A stretch of DNA of 64,000 nucleotides from Harmothoe impar (taxonomy: Eukaryota; Annelida; Polychaeta; Phyllodocida; Polynoidae). Positions 26,901 to 32,900 of this stretch are shown in pieces. The DNA lies in contig OX381710.1 of assembly GCA_947462335.1 (NCBI GenBank), forward strand, positions 64,413,303 through 64,477,302, written 5' to 3'. Position numbers and translations under genes: made by a program. Positions within the stretch are counted from its first letter, which is position 1. Each line of letters starts with the position of its first letter. Under the pieces are notes generated by a model. The model did no database searches. It was not told the DNA's origin and saw only the letters and a list, made by a program, of their open reading frames with translations.

Positions 26901-29900
26901 TGGATGCATCAGCCGATAATGTGCCTCTACATGGGTCCCCACAATTTTGGCCGTGTCGCCGTGTCGATTTTTAGTACAAAGGAGCCGTGTCGCCGTGTCG
27001 ATTTTTATGCAATACACTGTCCATGTCCGTCGATTTTTAAAAGGGCTGTGTCACCTGTGTCGATTTTTACTCATGGGCTATATAGAGGCACAAACCCTAT
27101 GTTACACCTGTGTAGGCCTATATAAGATACACCAAGTGCCCCCCTCCCCCCCCCGGGCAAAGCATTCTCACACCCACTGCAGGTGTGAGAATGCTGCTCG
27201 GACTAGGTGTGAGAGCCTACCAGCATACAGCATTTCATACCTTACCCACTGTTGTGCATTGCCTACACTAGGCCTATGTCCGTCGATTTTTATGCATAGA
27301 TTTTATGTGTCTGTCGATTTTTATTTCAAAGATTGCTGTGTCCGTCGATTTTTAAAACCCCCGTGTCGCGCGTGTCGATTTTTAAAAGGGCCGTGTCGCC
27401 GTGTCGCACGTGTCGATTTTTACCCATGTAGAGGCACGATAATGCATCCAAATCGGCTAATGGGTTACCCGGTATGGGTTATGGTCCTTACCTTTTACCA
27501 AGCATGCGGCAGATGACAGCAGCATCTCTGCTGTCAAACCCAATGTTGCAGATGGTGCCGCGCACGTTACCCGAGTACAGCACAACACGTCCACTGTTAG
27601 AGTTAGGGCCTCCCTCCAGGCTTACTTGGACTGTCACATACACAATGGGAAATTACATGTTATCACTAGGGTGATTGACATCACAGCTTTAAGGTAATAC
27701 CATTGAGCGCTCATTGATGTCAATCACCCTATACGGTAGAGTTTATTTGAGACTAAAATATAGTGCTATTAATTTATCCCAAGACTCCTATACCCCTGGG
27801 TGCTTGCATGTGACCGGCACTTATTTGAGACTCGGCACTGCCAATATGGGCAAATACGTGATAGCTCTCCTGGGTGCGCGGACAAACGTTCTGAGCGCAA
27901 TCTTAATCTATGATCATAATCTTAATATATAATCTGATAGCTCCCCTTGTATCTGACACCTTTTGTCACATACCCAAACTATGCTACCTGAAGTTTGCCT
28001 GTATAGTGTGTGCCCTTCGCCCAGATGAGACAACATAAATATATAAAAGAAAAGAAAAGGAGGGAAAGAGCCCCCTATTACATGCTAGACTAGATAACAA
28101 GACTATCCTATGATGGACTTTGTCTACAGCCTTACCACTGCTAGTGGCGCCATATTCATTTGGTGAGTAAGACTTTTCAAATTGTCTAAAATTACTTACT
28201 CACGGTTAAGATTATGCTCAGAACATTTGTCCGCGCACCTAGGTGAGCTATCACGGATGTGCCCAATACGGTAATCCTTACTGTCACCTGGGAGTTTTAT
28301 GTACTGACAACTCAGTAAGTGAGGTTTTGCTGAAAAATAGTTCTTTGTTCAAAACGTTTTGCTGAAGACTGCAGCAAAAGTGGTCGGATGTTTCCCTTTA
28401 GAATGTAAGTAACAGTAATTCAGTCCAAATGTAGAGAATTCCAAAAGGTGTGGATCTTTTCCATCTTGACTCAAAATACTCAATACTAGATAATCAAATT
28501 CGGAAAACTACAAGGGTCGGCTTGTTTTGCAGGTAGGACCCAGTTATCGTTTAGTCTGGCCTCATAAGGTGAATGTCACCCCCAGGGAGCTATGTGTGAG
28601 AAATGGGAATGGGGAGGGGGTAGATGGAAAGTATTCAGAGATGTATCCACTAATAACCTACATGATCAATGGAGTGGACAGAAGATAAACACGCTCGTTT
28701 TTTTCTCAGTTAGGCAGTATTCCATTTTTTTACAACTAAAGGTGGTGCATTTGGGGTAGAAACTTTGCTTTCACTAGTGCTAATATTACATTAGACATTT
28801 ATAAGAGGGCCACACAAATAGTACTTTAGCCTAGAGCCCAAATCCATATATAAAAGTTCAGTATAGGGGCACTTCTTGAGCCAAACTCTCCTCAACGAGG
28901 GTCACTTTTTGTCAAAATCCCCCTCACTAAGTGTCCTTTTTCGTGAAACCCCTCTCACTAAGGGACACTTTTTAGAAGTTTCAACAAAATCTACACAACA
29001 CAAGAGTCACCTTTTGGAGTTCTTACCAAAATACTTCTCTAGAAGAGTTTGACCACTGAAATCAGTCCAAGCCCAGCTAACAAAAAACGTTTTGAGAACG
29101 TTTTAAAACGTTCGTATATGATTTGGAAGTCAACATTTGGAAGAGAACGTTTTTAAAACGTTTTTAAAACGTTTGGAAACAAACCTTTGTGTAATTATCA
29201 AAAACTATCAAAGGTTTTTGTAGGGTTTGTTGGTATCCAAATAGAAAATTATTTCCAGCAAGTATTTGAGGGGGCAAACATATTCCTGAATCTTAAACAA
29301 AAAAAGTTAGAGACCTTCGGCCTTGGCTTCTATCCATGATATTGCCTCTCCACCCCAAGGAGTATATCCAGTACCTACCAGCATCCTCCTTAGCTCAATC
29401 GGGACTCCAAATCGGGAGAGCCTGGGTTCTGTTCTCAGTGTGGCTTTTAATGGTGACCAAAAGTCATATGCAAAAGGTTGCACCCAGATCTTTTGCAAAC
29501 CTTTTGTAAACGTTTTCCAAAGGTTCTACAAAAATGTTTCGCAAACGTTTTTTGCAAACGTTTTTTGGTGTCACCATTTTAACGTATTATAAACGTTTTT
29601 TTGCAAACGTTTGCAAACCTCCTGCAAACGTTTTCCAACCGTTAGGAAAACGTTTTTTTTGTTAGCTGGGAGGGTTAGTACACAGGAAAATATGTTTAGA
29701 GATAGGTACAAAATCCCCCTCACCGATGATCACTTTTCACAAAAGACACTTTACCAAATGTAAGATTTGTCAGAGGGCTAACCACACAAGACTAGTGGCA
29801 ATGATTCTTTCCTCATAATGGTGGTGAATTCCAAGCCTCACCTTGCGAGCATAAGAGTACTATTTTAACGGCGCACCATACTAAAATGTGATAGTGCATT

Positions 29901-32900
29901 ATAAGGCCTCTAAATGGTAAAAAAAGGTTGGAGGAGAAGTCAAGCAGAATAACTTCCCTTTTAAACATGCAATGTTTTGACTATGTAGGACAGTTGGTTT
30001 CGATCCTCATTGTATCCCCGAATGAATGATACTTCAAAGGTTGTGTGAGGTGACCTTTTTTTTAAAAAACATTCTAGAGTACCAGAGTACGCATCATATA
30101 TCCCCTTAAAGTTAGTACATCCGATGATTGGGCTCAAAATTTTCTTATAAACGAGCCAGGGATGTTCAAAAATAACATATTTTCCTTCCTCTATCTATTC
30201 TGTTCCCCCATATTCCCTACCATTTTGCTTAAATTTAATTTATTGCCCAATATATCATCATTTTGGAATAAAATCGTGCCCGATTATATTCCTCCATTGA
30301 ATATACACTAGAAGATCCCATGGTTTGGCCATATGGGATGCAACAAGGGACGAACCTGTGGAGTCATTAGACGCCGCCCATTCTATGCGTAATCTTGAAT
30401 CGCCACTTCTGGTGTAATCTTATTCTAGAAAAAGAAAAAAAAAGAGAGAAAGAAAGAGGGGGTGCGAGGGCAGAGCCCCCGATATATCCAGCAATGTTAC
30501 AAACTTAAAGGGGTGCCATCTAGAGGATAGGTATCACCTAGAAACTGATTAAGATTACGCCAGAAGTGGCGATTCAAGATTACGCAAAGAATAGGCAGCG
30601 TCTCGTGACTCCACAGGTTCGTCTCCACGTGCATATGGGATCGCTTTCTGAGCTATCATCCACTGAATATTATATTGTTACAGTATTTAGAACACCTTTA
30701 AGTAAGATTTAGAATTTGAGAAATTAAAATTGGAAATGAAAAAAGTGAGCCTCACCCACTCCCTGCCGCCAGGGGAAATGTGTCTCTATGTGCAAAACAT
30801 GCCCCATTCTCATGTTGAAACATGCTGATACTAATGGCAAAATGTGGCCCATGTTTTGAGAAAAGAAATCGGGTATAGCCACTTTAAGGGTGGCATCCAA
30901 CTAAACAAGCTGCGTAATTCCAAGCATGTATGTCTAGATTTCCTCTCAACCAATGGTCTGAGTTACGGTTTTTCTTTCATGGTTTATGAATGTTGAAAAC
31001 AAAAGTATATTTATGTCCACAGATGTCCACCCTGCAAACAAAATCTCAAGTAGAACCCATTCTTGTGTCAAAACTCGAGAATTTAAGAACGTTTCTGGAA
31101 CGTTTCTTTTAAAAATCCCATGTCATTTCTTGAAGTGAAACTCGAGAAATACACATTTTCTTTCTACTTTCTACCTTTACTAATTTCTGGTTATTTGCAT
31201 GAGTAAAACTTGGGAAATACACACCGCTGTTGAATATGTCACTAGGAAGGTTCCCTATTCTCGAGCATCTCTAGAGTCTATCTTGTGTATCCCACTTGCG
31301 CTTTTCCCTGGAAACACGTGTCTAACTTGTGTCCTTCTTGAGTTCTGTTTAGAGGGCAGGTATTGGCTCCTACCTACACAGACTGGTGCTGGTCCCAAGA
31401 ACTGACAAGAAACTTGGGTGGACAAGATTTCCCCTAATAACACTTGCTAATAGCACTAAGAATGCAAATCACATGAAAAATATCTCCATAAAATTTTGCA
31501 TGTCCAATTACTCTGAGGTGAAAACTAGCACACAAAGTCCTATGAGGTCCTGTGCTAAAGCCCCACAGGCGGGCTGTTCAATGTCCAACACATTTTAATG
31601 TTCAATAAATGGCGTATTCTTTTGGAAGTTCCCGGCTAATGATTTGACTTTCCTAGGAATTCCAAATGATTTTTCTCTAATCGTGCTACTTTTTATACTA
31701 CCTAAGAAATAGCCTCAAGTATTGTTCTCGTTGATACGCATTTTCACGTTCATAAACCTTTAATATTATGCAGTTTGGACACCAAATTTACATCTGATCT
31801 ACGTATATGTGCTGACTCAGACAGTACTTTTAATTACACTCTGCACTTTCACATCATGATGCATCAATGCAGCCAGGGATGCATTCATGTATCATGATTT
31901 TGATCATGACGACGATCCTAGGGTTGGTATGATGGTTAAACGCAAATCTGGCAAGTAGATTTGTCAGCGCTCCATGTATGCATCACACCGACCAAGAGTC
32001 TTCAATGACTGATTCCAAAATAAAATCAAGCTACATACAGCTCGGCACGATGCACTAATACAGCACCAGCTGCATATATGGGTCAGAAATCTCGAAAATG
32101 GATTAATCTGGGGGCAGAAATATATCAGATTGAAAATTCAGCAAACTCAATTAATCTTAAAGCAAGTTTATTTTATTGAAAGACTAGTATCTTGGCTCCA
32201 TGAAAACATAAATTGGACGGCTTAACTCCCAGGGTGTCAGTTTTTATTCACCGGCAAACATATGTTGATATAAAAGTGTCGGAGCATACGACTAAAATAT
32301 CAAACAGCTGGTAGAATGCTTTAAAAACACCATAGAATCTTCTAGTTTCGCCTCCAACTAGCCACAGTATATAGGATAATGCATGCCAAGTTTGGTAATC
32401 ACCACTCTAAAACCTCTTCTGTTACAGGCCGACAAACTTTGTAGAAATCTTGAAAATCTTGAAAAAAATGGCAGTGGGCACCAACTTTTCTCTTGTTTGC
32501 TCAAAATGGCCTTGTTCATCCCAAAACTTGCTGTGCACTATCCTCAATATGCATACTTTTAAGTAAATCTAGCCTGCGCTGGAATTGATTTGATTAAGTT
32601 TTTATTAACTTCACTATGAGAGTTTAACCATATCGTGTGTATGCTCCGACACTTTTATCCGAGGATCACTATATTGGGCTCTGGCACCCAAATACATCTT
32701 ACCAGCGTAGGTAAAGCATGATAAATTGATAAACTAGAAGTGTGTGAATCATAATAAGTACACATAGCACCAGCCAGACTGACTTTGAGGTTGGTTGGGG
32801 CGAAATAAGGTCAAATTTTTCCAATTTCGTGAGGTGAATCACACCAAAACCACCCCTACAGTAGGCCTAAACACATATATTCTATATAGAAAGGTTATGA

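Noticed and set aside
26832..27516. Plus-strand frames of 97 and 189 codons
   Set aside because: They run through the GTGTCGATTTTTA minisatellite and the MITE ends, and into the antisense of exon 2.
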